Shown one piece after another: positions 34,301-41,979 of a stretch of DNA of 45,544 bases. Numbering within the stretch: the stretch's first letter is position 1; each line of letters starts with the position of its first letter. The notes beneath the pieces are model-generated. The model did not search any database and was not told where the DNA came from. It worked only from the letters and a program-made list of their open reading frames with translations. Source of the DNA: Clostridiales bacterium. Its GTDB lineage: Bacteria; Bacillota; Clostridia; Oscillospirales; CAG-272. The stretch is taken from NCBI GenBank assembly GCA_011957885.1, contig BLMO01000167.1, positions 1 through 45,544 on the forward strand. The letters are read 5' to 3'. The translations under genes and the position numbers were made by a program.

Positions 34301-35084
34301 AAAGAAAATAACTCCCCGGTTTATCTATATAAAGTTTCAAATCGTCATAAATTGGCAGAGCGTTACTATGAATACAATATAATTTTGCATTTAAGTGTTC
34401 TGAATAATTCTTGGCATAATGTAATGCCAACCGTGTTTTTCCCGTACCAGCCATTCCGCTAAGTATCACAACATCAACCGTTTGATACGCTAAATTAATT
34501 TTTTCAATTTCCTCATCTCTGAATAAAAATTCAGTATTAATCGGGGCCGCCATTTTATTTGCATTGTAACATTTAATAAAATCATCATACGATTGAATTT
34601 GATCGGTACTTATAGAAATTCCTAAAAAATCCCGCGTCAAATCAGGATAATTAAGGTATAGATCCTCCGCCAGTGTATCAATACCTATAACAGAAAGTTT
34701 TATTCCGGCATCTTGACATAGTTTTTTTATTTCATTATCTTGAGATGGTGTGATATTAGACGATGTATGACAATATATAATTTCCTTTATTTTATCATGA
34801 GGAATAGAAGTTTTTGCAACATCTAAACATTTCACAAGATCATCCTTAATCTTTGCAAATAGATTTTTTATTTGTGTTGTATACTCTACAAATATATACT
34901 GTTCATCATCAGTAATAAAATAAGTATCCGGGGTACCTCGCGTAGTTTTTCGAGTTCCTGCTTCCCCACCAAGAGAAACGATATTTGAATATCCAGATTT
35001 ACACAAATAAGTGTCACACATGTTTTGAAAAGCTCCTGGATCAAGTTGGAGTATTTTCTGCTTAATACTTTCTATATTAGCCAT
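31338..35084 (-). CDS. STAND NTPase with N-terminal nuclease domain, candidate Avs-like defence protein
   Basis: 1248 residues from the ATG at 35084 (AGGAGG upstream). Residues 1-150 look like a restriction-endonuclease fold: TRGTPDTYF with Asp53 and FVEYTTQ with Glu67, i.e. a PD-(D/E)xK site in which the lysine position is Thr69. The NTPase follows: Walker A SGMAGTGKT (209-217), Walker B FLFVDDANQ (260-267), sensor ITVRD (292-296). The remaining ~850 residues are helical repeats, presumably the sensor. The order nuclease-STAND-repeats is that of Avs proteins, which recognise phage proteins and then degrade DNA. Very AT-rich and monocistronic, which suggests acquisition. Relation to known Avs groups is inferred from architecture only. 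Confidence 0.82.
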   Translation of the reverse strand: MANIESIKQKILQLDPGAFQNMCDTYLCKSGYSNIVSLGGEAGTRKTTRGTPDTYFITDDEQYIFVEYTTQIKNLFAKIKDDLVKCLDVAKTSIPHDKIKEIIYCHTSSNITPSQDNEIKKLCQDAGIKLSVIGIDTLAEDLYLNYPDLTRDFLGISISTDQIQSYDDFIKCYNANKMAAPINTEFLFRDEEIEKINLAYQTVDVVILSGMAGTGKTRLALHYAKNYSEHLNAKLYCIHSNALPIYDDLKLYIDKPGSYFLFVDDANQLSGLHHVIRYVNKNAEGYNIKILITVRDYALQKVVKDIQEISSYESILISVFNDDQIKNILKSALNITNSIYLDRIVRIAEGNARLAMLAGRLACNTDCLNSIADASQLYDNYFGCLFKKDELFSDKYICITAGVVAFLGAIHLDHIDTFLPILLNKGINKEAFVENIKELHEQEFINVYSDKAVQFSEQCLANYLIKYVFFDKKLLSLSEMIDVCFQTHRERTISSINTLLYIFHNKELFSFVQKEVLFIWNKLFREDSPYYFEFVKSFFLLNPTETLLLLKNKIDKEKRVNISISDIDTDEGKNDESISDDIINILGGFADMEDFPAALDLFFQYYLKRPDLYMQFYHAAKRNFGISEESSYNDCDTQIIFFEKIKEYSNNWEDEFVTTLFLDMSKVFLKLTFSPIKGGRKNTFMIYRISLNASEGVKNYRKLIWESFIDICKKERYREKIRKAMISYGNNIEETSQAVLNFDFPYVKSIMASYFPTCDLSNSLLANRLKNVFTYANIFCMDFFASYFDNKQFRIYMLLRGPEPRTDIDYHTIKELKHKSIEQYISKCSLEDIKQLIDVCNIVKSIDNNDEWEISDGLGSIFNIIEQDTDYYVEAIKYYINKDTPYDLHPCKLVSSLFSLLSESEVFELLSSAEYSQKNSWLYAYYHELPKELITEKHMQCLYDFLSDPSDRFIILSPLRDIDFLDKYSRIDKHVLIKSCRIILTKMEYSPFIVNIYFALLFNQYHDTPQSVVQNFNSDLGLLEEIYFAMLKYDRNFDYDGSYLRNIYLATPSVLDEYIDFLKNDSNHISIDGCQERNRCFFELDNFAEIYNKIINQLIDKIQYPQITFPHFLKSILLPVEKSNHLLEKQDFWIKEYIQLYASNCTKMFCLFNAISELSIHRKKGYISIFLENNSSFEDFKNIPLIPTSWGGSGSLIPIYERWIEFLESLLPELIGLQWIEHKNYVQREIRHVKEIIVQEQIEEILRG

Positions 35085-35222
35085 ATTATTTCCTCCTATT
35101 TTTATCACTTTGAACATTCATCTTTAATAGATACAACTGAAGATAAAACTTTATTATATTCAATTTATTCTCAATATAGCTTTTTTATTGCAGGATAATC
35201 ATTAACATCTTATACATATTTA

Positions 35223-35251
35223 ATAGTATATAAAATATTTCAACTTGTCAA
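35223..35251 (-). promoter_or_regulatory. Candidate promoter of the STAND nuclease gene
   Basis: Minus strand TTGACA (35251-35246) with TATACT after 15 bases (35230-35225) or TACTAT after 17 (35228-35223). It lies about 140 bases upstream of the start codon, in the otherwise empty AT-rich gap before the recombinase genes. Confidence 0.45.
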
Positions 35252-35296
35252 TATCTAACAACATATGTTTTCCCATTTGTTATTAGCCATTGTTAT

Positions 35297-36940
35297 TTAC
35301 CTAACAAGCTGTTCCCGCACTTCCATCCCGCCAACAAATATCACCTTGATCTGTTCTTTCGACTCAACTATAACACATTCGAGAATCTGCCGCAATATCT
35401 GATTGTCAAATTTCATCGGGTGGTTCTTCAGTCCGTCGAGGATAGTGTAAATCTCATCAAGCCTTGATTTCGCACTTTCACGCTTTTGCTTAGAAGCGTC
35501 AATTTGTTCCAGCTGTCCGAGCAGCTTGTTTTTCTCATCCATGAGTGTGGACACCCTGCTCTCGTCAAAAGTGTCGGCTGTCTGTGCAGATACCGCATTT
35601 AGCATCGCTTTGAATTCGGCATCTATTTCAGCGATCCGTATTTGGATGTCAAGGCTTTTGTCCTCGGTTTCTTCCGCATCCAGTCCCATGCCGATGTGCA
35701 GTTTGAGGTTTTTCAGTACCTCTGCATTCTGTTTCGCTACTTTCTGTATGGCATTCATGATGGCGTTTTGGATTACGCTTTCTTCTACAGTCGGCGAATG
35801 ATGACAGTATTTCTTACCGTAGTCAAGCCGGCTAATACAACGCCATACGATTTTCTTTTCTCCCTTTACTGTCCATGTGCATCGGCGGTATGGTGTTCCG
35901 CATTCCCCGCAGAGGAGCAGCTCCGTCAGCGCATATTTTCCGCAGTATTTGCCTTGTTCGGTTTTTGTGCCAACCTGCTTGACCTTCCGCTTGCCGGAAC
36001 GCCTTGCCCGCTCCTCCTGCACTCTGCTGAAGGTGGCGGCGTCGATGATAGCGGGATGATTGTTTTCTACATAGTATTTGGGACGCTCGCCTTTATTGAC
36101 CTGTACCTTTTTACTTAGACAGTCGGTGATAAATGTTTTGTTGATGACCGCATCGCCCTTGTATCGTTCGTTGGAGAGGATTGACCGGATGGTCGATTCA
36201 CTCCATTTTTCCTTTCCTGCCGGTGTTTGAATTCCATCCTCCATGAGGTACTGTGCGATAGTGCTGTAGCTGTCTCCTGCGAGGAATTTCTCATAAATCA
36301 GCCGAACGATTGATGCCTGTTCGGGATCAATTTCAGGTTGTCCATCCTCTCCTCTGCGGTAGCCGAGAAAGTTTTTGTAGTGGAAGGATACTTTTCCTTC
36401 CCTCGCGCTCTGCGCCTTGCCCCATTTCACATTTACGCTGATGTTCTCGGATTCACTCCGCGCGATACTCCCGTATATGGTTATATAAAACTCCGCGCCA
36501 GGATCGATGCTGTGAATGCCTTGTTCCTCGAAATACACATCCACGCCTAAGTCCTTGAGCATTCTTGTGTTCTGTAAGCAATCCACCGTATTTCGTGCGA
36601 AGCGTGCGATGGATTTGGTGATGATCATGTCGATTTTGCCTTGCTTGCATTTGCGGATCATCTTGTTGAACTCATCACGCTTTTTGACGCTTGCTCCGGT
36701 AATGCCTTTGTCAGCGTAAATCCCGACCAGCATCCATTTCGGTTCGCTTTGAATTCGTTCGGTGTAGTGCTTGACCTGTACCTCGTAGCTGTTAAGCTGT
36801 TCTTCCTGCTTGGTGGATACGCGGCAGTAGGCGGCTACCCGTAGCTGTCGGTATTCTTTCTTTAGCTGTTTAGCCGTGTCAATGGTCGGCTGTATTTTGC
36901 GTACCACTCTTGTCGGCTGCTGTACTGCTGTCGCTTGCAT
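35297..36940 (-). CDS. Large serine recombinase 3
   Basis: 547 residues from the ATG at 36940 (GAAAGGAG upstream). Resolvase domain with catalytic Ser42 in AAYCRVSTK and the helix-E region KSIARFARN. It is followed by the recombinase domain (about 195-300, WSESTIRSILSNERYKG) and a zinc ribbon (CGECGTPYRR...CHHSP). A coiled coil and C-terminal DNA-binding part complete it. Such enzymes integrate and excise mobile elements at short att sites. It overlaps the upstream catalytic-domain-less gene by 62 bases. It is the last gene of the three-recombinase operon, and an attachment site may lie in the 35.1-35.3 kb gap. Confidence 0.93.
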   Translation of the reverse strand: MQATAVQQPTRVVRKIQPTIDTAKQLKKEYRQLRVAAYCRVSTKQEEQLNSYEVQVKHYTERIQSEPKWMLVGIYADKGITGASVKKRDEFNKMIRKCKQGKIDMIITKSIARFARNTVDCLQNTRMLKDLGVDVYFEEQGIHSIDPGAEFYITIYGSIARSESENISVNVKWGKAQSAREGKVSFHYKNFLGYRRGEDGQPEIDPEQASIVRLIYEKFLAGDSYSTIAQYLMEDGIQTPAGKEKWSESTIRSILSNERYKGDAVINKTFITDCLSKKVQVNKGERPKYYVENNHPAIIDAATFSRVQEERARRSGKRKVKQVGTKTEQGKYCGKYALTELLLCGECGTPYRRCTWTVKGEKKIVWRCISRLDYGKKYCHHSPTVEESVIQNAIMNAIQKVAKQNAEVLKNLKLHIGMGLDAEETEDKSLDIQIRIAEIDAEFKAMLNAVSAQTADTFDESRVSTLMDEKNKLLGQLEQIDASKQKRESAKSRLDEIYTILDGLKNHPMKFDNQILRQILECVIVESKEQIKVIFVGGMEVREQLVR

Positions 36941-37799
36941 CGCATTGCTCCTTTCCGATCTGCTGACCATTTGTAAGTATAAGGATAACCGTTCCGTTCT
37001 CACAGAGCCGAAGCTCGTTGACAGTTCGATTACATAATTCGGGTGAAAAAACGGAAAGCGGACTTGCATTCGCAAAGTCCGCTTTCAATCGCCCTGCTAT
37101 ATACACTGCATTGTCGATGCCCTCATATTTGAGAGACACGCTTTGCAGCAGTTGTTTTCTAAGTGTTTCCTTTTGGGTGGAGAATCCTTCGAGTGTTCTT
37201 TCTATTTCATGATTCAGCCTGCGAAGTTCTTTGCTTGGTTCCTGATCCACAGGCTTTGGTATATATACCATTTCGGGATCGGCAATGACACGATTCAGAA
37301 GTTCCGTGATGCTGCTGATCAGTGCCTCATCGGATACAGCGATCCGTTTTCGGCAGTCATCATTTCTGCAAGTCCATCGCTGATTGCATTTCATTCGTTT
37401 ATCGCTGCTGCGCCGCATCTCGCTGCCACATATAGGGCATATGACAGGTACGGCAATTTGAAAGATGGTCGCTTTCCGGTCAATGTCTTTCTGCGTGTTT
37501 CGCGTATCTTTGATTATCTGAACAGTATCATATGTTTTCTTCGGGATGATGGCAGGATAGATTTCATCTCCAAGATATCGCGCATCTTCAAGAATACGCT
37601 TGATCCTTGCCTTGTTCCAGCCGATGACGGCAGGCATGAATTCGATGCTCTGTGCGTTGAGGTCTTGTGCAATATTCAGCAGGGATTTGCCAGACAGGTA
37701 GCTGTCGTAAATCTCTGTGACGACTGTTTGTTCCTGTGGCTGAACAGTGATGCGCCCTTTAATAAAAGCATATCCATAAGGGAGATTGCGGTTCTTCAT
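36879..37799 (-). CDS. Serine-recombinase-like protein lacking the catalytic domain
   Basis: 306 residues from the ATG at 37799, which overlaps the upstream recombinase stop by 4 bases; a second ATG at 37814 is the alternative. It has the recombinase domain (GWNKARIKRILEDARYLGD) and a zinc ribbon (CPICGSEMRR...CRNDDC). A coiled coil also follows, but there is no N-terminal resolvase domain or active-site serine. The frame is intact and coupled on both sides, so it is not simple debris. It may be a DNA-binding partner or directionality factor for its two catalytic neighbours. Confidence 0.85.
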   Translation of the reverse strand: MKNRNLPYGYAFIKGRITVQPQEQTVVTEIYDSYLSGKSLLNIAQDLNAQSIEFMPAVIGWNKARIKRILEDARYLGDEIYPAIIPKKTYDTVQIIKDTRNTQKDIDRKATIFQIAVPVICPICGSEMRRSSDKRMKCNQRWTCRNDDCRKRIAVSDEALISSITELLNRVIADPEMVYIPKPVDQEPSKELRRLNHEIERTLEGFSTQKETLRKQLLQSVSLKYEGIDNAVYIAGRLKADFANASPLSVFSPELCNRTVNELRLCENGTVILILTNGQQIGKEQCDASDSSTAADKSGTQNTADH

Positions 37800-39355
37800 G
37801 CGCTTCGGCACCATCCTTTCTCACCTATTTTTTCGGTCAGTTTAACCCCGCCGAGCAGATGAAAGGTAAGCTGGGTGTAATCATCCACTGTAATGCTCTC
37901 GACGATCTGTCCGAAAAGTTCCGCATCAAATTCGGTTGTCAGCTCCGTTTCTTCAAGGATTTCGCTCAGTTCTCTGAGACTTTCGAGCCATGCGTCATCT
38001 TCATCCTCGGAAAGTTTCTTTTTTCTCTCTATCCGTAAGGCAGTAATCTCGTTGCCGATCTCAGCCGTCTGTGCCGTGTATTCGGCAGCAGGAAGAATTC
38101 CGCTTGTGTGAAGTCTTGTAATGACACGATTCTGTGCGGCAAGGTCTGCAATTTCTTTATCGATTTGCCGCACTTTGTCTTGGATTCCACTTGTTTTTTC
38201 CTGCATGGTTTCGATCTGCTGAATCAGCGGCTCGAGCAGTTCTTTACGGTTATCCGTCAGCTTGTCGACCATCATTATAAAAGTATCATACACGGCGTCC
38301 TGCCGTACCCGCCTGTACCTGCAATCGGTTCTACCTGCGGATTTCCCTCTGCAAAGCCAATACATGTTTCCGTTTGTAAGCTGTCGACGGAAGGCCATGC
38401 CACAATTGGGGCATCGCAGCTTTCCGGTCAGCGGAGCCGGTTTTCTCTTACAGCCTTTGTTTGATGCTCTTGACCGCATTAACTCTTGTGCCGCTTTGTA
38501 TGTGTCCTTTCCCACAAGAGCGGGATTGCTGTTCTCTACATAATACTGCAGAAGCTGCCCTTTGTTTCTTACCTTCCGAAATGGCAAAGTTTCGGTAGTA
38601 AAGGACTTTTGCAGGAGAGCATCTCCCATATATCGCTCGTTGGTAAGGATATATTGGATCGTAGTATCGTACCATTTCTTTTGGCTGTACCGTCTTGGTA
38701 TTCCTTCTTCGTTGAGCAGGTTGGCGATGTTCTGTGTGCCTACGCCTTGCAGGTACAAACTGAAAATCCGGCGCACTACCTGCATCTCTTCTTCCTTTGG
38801 AACAAGCTGCCCATTGATCAGGCTGTAACCGTATGCGGGCGCGCAGCAGTTAAAGTCTCCCGACTCCATTCGTTTCTGATAGCTCCAACGCATATTCCCC
38901 GATATGGACATGCTTTCCTGCTGCGCTGTCATACCGGGGAATGTTACGATCATTTCGCTGTTCAGTTTGTTGGTATCGATGCCTTGTTCCTCGAAATACA
39001 CACTGACGCCGATGCTTTTCAGCAACCGCAGAGTGGTCAGCAATTCTTCGGTATTTCTCGCAAATCGGGAGAGCGACTTGACGATGATGCGGTCGATCTC
39101 TCCCTTTTTGCAGTCACGGATCAAACGGTTCAGCTCGTCCCGCCTTTTCATGTCAGTTCCGGTCAGTCCTTCGTCCGCATAGATATCCACCAGCGTGTAT
39201 TCGGGATGTCTTTTCTCATACTCGCTGTAGTATCTGATCTGCGTGGCGAAGGAATGAAGCTGATCTTCGGAATCACTTGATACCCGGCAGTAAGCTGCTA
39301 ATCGGATGGGTTTGTCTGACTTCTGTTTTACCGGTGTAATTTCCGTTATTTGCAT
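37796..39355 (-). CDS. Large serine recombinase 1
   Basis: 519 residues, GAAAGGAG before the ATG. Catalytic Ser26 in AAYCRVSSD; KSLSRFARN; recombinase domain with WYDTTIQYILTNERYMGD; zinc ribbon CPNCGMAF...CRYRR; coiled coil and a C-terminal beta segment. Similar in layout to recombinase 3 but clearly diverged. First of three consecutive recombinase genes with short overlaps, a cassette I associate with clostridial integrative elements. Confidence 0.93.
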   Translation of the reverse strand: MQITEITPVKQKSDKPIRLAAYCRVSSDSEDQLHSFATQIRYYSEYEKRHPEYTLVDIYADEGLTGTDMKRRDELNRLIRDCKKGEIDRIIVKSLSRFARNTEELLTTLRLLKSIGVSVYFEEQGIDTNKLNSEMIVTFPGMTAQQESMSISGNMRWSYQKRMESGDFNCCAPAYGYSLINGQLVPKEEEMQVVRRIFSLYLQGVGTQNIANLLNEEGIPRRYSQKKWYDTTIQYILTNERYMGDALLQKSFTTETLPFRKVRNKGQLLQYYVENSNPALVGKDTYKAAQELMRSRASNKGCKRKPAPLTGKLRCPNCGMAFRRQLTNGNMYWLCRGKSAGRTDCRYRRVRQDAVYDTFIMMVDKLTDNRKELLEPLIQQIETMQEKTSGIQDKVRQIDKEIADLAAQNRVITRLHTSGILPAAEYTAQTAEIGNEITALRIERKKKLSEDEDDAWLESLRELSEILEETELTTEFDAELFGQIVESITVDDYTQLTFHLLGGVKLTEKIGEKGWCRSA

Positions 39356-39459
39356 TGCTTTTGCTCCTTTCTTTGTTTTTGCCTTTTGGCAACATCAACC
39401 ATACCACAAGAGTTCGAGTCAGTCCAGCGAGAATCGCATAAATGGGGAGATTTATCATT
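39356..39459. other. Short gap between recombinase 1 and the 49-residue gene
   Basis: About 100 bases without a convincing gene. It contains the ribosome binding site of recombinase 1 (about 39361-39368). A frame through it overlaps the 49-residue gene in another register and looks like a shadow. Confidence 0.5.
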
Positions 39460-39609
39460 TCAGACATAAATTTTTTCTGTTTCATAATATGCAGCACTGA
39501 TACGGACGATTTTCTCGTATTCTTCTTCGGTGATGCATTTCATGCCGAGCAATAATCGCAACAGATTCACGCTGTAAGCAAAGGATGCGTTGTTTTGATC
39601 TTTACTCAT
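39460..39609 (-). CDS. 49-residue helical protein, SHOCT-like
   Basis: Starts with ATG at 39609, overlapping the mazF stop by 4 bases. The sequence MSKDQNNASFAYSVNLLRLL...ITEEEYEKIVRI has the short leucine-rich helix plus ITxEEYEK pattern of SHOCT-type oligomerisation tails. Small proteins like this commonly sit before large serine recombinases. Whether it acts with the recombinases or as partner of MazF is unknown. Confidence 0.75.
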   Translation of the reverse strand: MSKDQNNASFAYSVNLLRLLLGMKCITEEEYEKIVRISAAYYETEKIYV

Positions 39610-39965
39610 TTTTTACCCCCTAAGTATGCAAGTCCAAAGCTGACCGCAATGGCATGGTCGATCCGCTGCATTGTTTGCGTATCCATCACTCCGACATAAT
39701 TGCCAAGCCGAGATTTATCTATGGTTCTGATTTGTTCCAGCAGTACCATAGATGTCTTTTCCATACAGTCTGCTGTAAAAATGACATGGGTAGGCAGATG
39801 GGGTTTCTCCAATTCGCTTGTGATGGCCGCTATGATGGTGGTGCGGCTGTGCAGATTTCCTTTGTCGTTCTGTAAAATGACAACAGGACGGTTACCGCCC
39901 TGTTCGCTGCCGACCACAGGCGACAGCTCGGCGTAATAGATTTCGCCTCTTTTAATTTCAAGCAT
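39606..39965 (-). CDS. MazF/PemK-type endoribonuclease toxin
   Basis: 119 residues from the ATG at 39965, with CGGAGG 7 bases upstream. Family motifs are clear: IKRGEIYYAELSPVVGSEQGGNRPVVI at the start (the RGEI and GxEQxGxRP RNA-binding elements), then TTIIAAIT and VLLEQIRTIDKSRLG. It cleaves single-stranded RNA at short sequences. No MazE-like antitoxin gene lies upstream, where a terminator and hairpin-rich DNA are found instead. The 49-residue protein downstream is the only adjacent candidate. Confidence 0.9.
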   Translation of the reverse strand: MLEIKRGEIYYAELSPVVGSEQGGNRPVVILQNDKGNLHSRTTIIAAITSELEKPHLPTHVIFTADCMEKTSMVLLEQIRTIDKSRLGNYVGVMDTQTMQRIDHAIAVSFGLAYLGGKK

Positions 39966-39982
39966 TTTTTGCCTCCGTAAGT

Positions 39983-40025
39983 AAAAAAGGCTGTCGTCCA
40001 TCTGAAAAAGGGTAAACGACAGCCT
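39983..40025 (-). terminator. Intrinsic terminator just upstream of mazF
   Basis: Perfect 10-bp stem AGGCTGTCGT/ACGACAGCCT (39988-39997 with 40016-40025); on the minus strand it is followed by six T residues. It ends 18 bases before the mazF start codon, so it either closes an upstream transcript or attenuates mazF. Confidence 0.85.
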
Positions 40026-40440
40026 GTAGTTCTTGTATCAATCGTTTTGTTGTCATCCAATATTTGAACCACGCCACCCCTCGGATGCAGGAGCCTATGC
40101 TCCTTTTGGGAACGCATCTTCCGGCTTGTGCAGATGAAAGGCTGTGCCTTTCAAGCCTCATGGGAATTTCACCCCTCCCAGGTTCTCTGCGAGGCGCCCT
40201 CCTTTGCTGCGACGGCTCGCAAAGCATAGCTTTGCGGTCAAATATGCTTTCACATATTTGCTCGTTTAGCACTACACTCTGCTTCAACGCTCGGCTTTAG
40301 GACTGGACGCAAGTATCTTTAATACTTCTGCCTGTCATGGCCTTCGGTACGGATGCGCCGTATCGTCTGAGTTAAACTCATGTGGCTTGTCAGTTTCCCG
40401 ACAGCAGAAGGAAGGTAAAAGATGCGCTGTGCTATTCGGT
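40026..40440 (-). ncRNA. Hairpin-dense region, possible large structured RNA
   Basis: No plausible gene, but at least ten closely packed inverted repeats. Examples are GGAGC/GCTCC inside GATGC/GCATC (40084-40118), GAAAGGC/GCCTTTC (40137-40153) and TGGGA/TCCCA (40162-40180). Others are TGCGA/TCGCA (40207-40220), GCAAAGC/GCTTTGC (40219-40235), CAAATATG/CATATTTG (40239-40260), AAGTAT/ATACTT (40312-40328), TACGG/CCGTA, TGAGTT/AACTCA and TGTC/GACA. It lies between the sigma-gene terminator and a terminator before mazF. Strand is assigned from that downstream terminator. No promoter is clear and the class is unknown. Confidence 0.45.
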
Positions 40441-40468
40441 TTTCAAGGAACATCGGAGGCGAAAGAAA

Positions 40469-40506
40469 AGCCCCCTCACTTTCCATGCCGAAAAGTTAAG
40501 GGGGCT
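40469..40506 (-). terminator. Terminator of the sigma-factor gene
   Basis: AGCCCCCT on one arm pairs with AGGGGGCT on the other, with ACTTT/AAAGT-like inner pairing; on the minus strand it ends in TTTTCTTT. It begins about 14 bases after the sigma gene stop. Confidence 0.85.
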
Positions 40507-40519
40507 ACAACCAAAAATT

Positions 40520-41029
40520 TTAATTTTCTAATAGTTTTTTCAGCTTGGCTCGAACTTTAGCAAGCCGTTTGCTAACTGCCTGCTGGGATATGCCATACAA
40601 GGGAGCAAGCTCTGTTTCGGAAGTGTCTGCGTAATAATGCCGATAGAGCAAAAGCTGTTCTTCTTCCGTCAAAGTAAAAATCACTTTCTTCAACTTGTCC
40701 GCCATGATTTTGTTTTCAACCTGTGTGGCAATATCTTCGCTGCTGTCAATCAGAACATCCTCGCCGCTGAATTCGTCTGTTGTAAGCATATCGTAGGAGA
40801 TGTCTCCATTTTCCTTTGACTGCTCATACAGATATTTCTGACGGCGCTTATCTCTGTAAAAATCCCTGTAAGTATCTTCAGTCACTTCCATAAGCATCCC
40901 ATGCAGCGGAATAAAGAGTTTGTCTGCATATTGAGCGCTTTCTTCAGTGAGGTAGCAAAGTTCCTCATAGGATATCTCTGTATATTCGCCGTCTAATAAA
41001 ATGAATACTTTCTTCGGTGCATATTTCAC
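40520..41029 (-). CDS. Sigma-70-like factor of a conjugative element
   Basis: 169 residues. A GTG start at 41029 is preferred over the TTG at 41044 because GGAGG lies 8 bases before it and the protein then starts MKYAPKKVFILLDGEYTEISYEELC, the beginning typical of this family in Tn1549-like elements. Region 4 at the C-terminus (LTEEEQLLLYRHYYADTSETELAPLYGISQQAVSKRLAKVRAKL) is a clear helix-turn-helix. It probably controls the element's recombination or transfer genes. Confidence 0.9.
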   Translation of the reverse strand: MKYAPKKVFILLDGEYTEISYEELCYLTEESAQYADKLFIPLHGMLMEVTEDTYRDFYRDKRRQKYLYEQSKENGDISYDMLTTDEFSGEDVLIDSSEDIATQVENKIMADKLKKVIFTLTEEEQLLLYRHYYADTSETELAPLYGISQQAVSKRLAKVRAKLKKLLEN

Positions 41030-41044
41030 CTGTAGTTCCTCCAA

Positions 41045-41320
41045 TCAATCGAATTTGAATTTTTCAAAACGATTGACTGGTGGCGGAGAGCGACAGCCTG
41101 TACCGCCGCGTCCTATGACACAGTTTCTTATAGCTGGTACATAATGAAAAAAGCCAAACTTACCCTTACAAGTTTTAAGAGTAAATTTGGCGATACGGTT
41201 GGATATTCGGCTTGGTGGCTTCTCCTTTTTAGGATGAGCCTTTTGTTTTTTGCCTTTTTTATTATGTTGTCGCTTTGACCGTCTCACTATATCAAGTCTT
41301 ATGTATCGGTTCGTGTTCAT
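41045..41320 (-). CDS. Possible small basic protein
   Basis: 91 residues from an ATG at 41320 with GGAG about 8 bases upstream; the stop lies 16 bases before the sigma start codon. Extremely Lys/Arg-rich in its first half, with several Cys and Gly in the second. I recognise no family. It could be a small nucleic-acid-binding protein or a chance frame. Confidence 0.35.
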   Translation of the reverse strand: MNTNRYIRLDIVRRSKRQHNKKGKKQKAHPKKEKPPSRISNRIAKFTLKTCKGKFGFFHYVPAIRNCVIGRGGTGCRSPPPVNRFEKFKFD

Positions 41321-41506
41321 AGCATCACTCCAACCGCACGGCAGCACTACCCTGCGGTCAGAGCTGCTTTATACGGGGCAATACTGCCACGCCAAAATTT
41401 TTATTTGCTTTATACAATGCTTTTGTGTCTGCTTCTCGCTTTTCTGCAAGACTTCACTTTCTTTCTTGTTTGGATTTGTCTGTTTGGCTCCCTGTGATGG
41501 ATTTAC

Positions 41507-41550
41507 ATACGGTTAACAGCCGTGCGCTCTGCCGACTGAGCTAACAATGA
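41507..41550 (-). pseudogene. tRNA-Asn fragment (D arm and anticodon arm only)
   Basis: On the minus strand the D arm (TAGCTCAGTCGGCAGAGC) and the anticodon arm (ACGG-CTGTTAA-CCGT, anticodon GTT = Asn) match a bacterial tRNA-Asn perfectly. Both acceptor strands and the T arm are absent: the sequence after CCGTATG becomes TAAATCCATC with no GTTCGA loop. It cannot be a working tRNA. It may be left from integration or recombination at a tRNA gene at the edge of the mobile module. Confidence 0.8.
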
Positions 41551-41661
41551 ATTAAAGAACACAGCGTTATTGCATATCAATGATACAAAATACATCAGCG
41601 TTCGCTGTCGCAAAAATATAGTCTTTTTTCTATATCTTTGCATTTTGTCGAGGATAAATAG

Positions 41662-41701
41662 AAAGAGCGTCCGGCTTGTTTTCACAAACCGAACGCTCTT
41701 T
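41662..41701. terminator. Bidirectional terminator
   Basis: AAAGAGCGT..CGG..TTGT pairs with ACAA..CCG..ACGCTCTTT around TTTC. Outer A/T runs on both sides make it usable in both directions. It separates the mobile module from the restriction locus. Confidence 0.75.
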
Positions 41702-41933
41702 GCATAATCCATAAAATAGTATTGTGTTTTCTTCCTTCATTTTATCACAGCCTTTCGCAGACATTGTCTGTTCCTGTCCGTTGACCTGCTTACGAATTGC
41801 TTTAATGCTTTATTAGCCTTAAATACGTTTCTGTGACATGATTCCTGTGTTTTTATTTTAGCGGGAAATTTGCAAAAAAGCTGTTGCATTTTAGGGGAGA
41901 ATTTGTGTTTTGCTTTCTTTTAGAGATAAAATA

Positions 41934-41958
41934 AAAGACCTTGTAATGCAAGGTCTTT
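41934..41958 (-). terminator. Terminator of the type III restriction operon
   Basis: AAAGACCTTG (41934-41943) and CAAGGTCTTT (41949-41958) form a perfect 10-bp stem with a 5-base loop, and the T-rich side follows on both strands. It lies 22 bases beyond the res stop codon. Confidence 0.85.
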
Positions 41959-41979
41959 TATCCGTACTATTTTAATGTA

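Noticed and set aside
39273..39497. 74-residue minus-strand frame between recombinase 1 and the 49-residue gene
   Set aside because: Overlaps both neighbours in another register and has no start signal; the 49-residue gene has the 4-base coupling with mazF.
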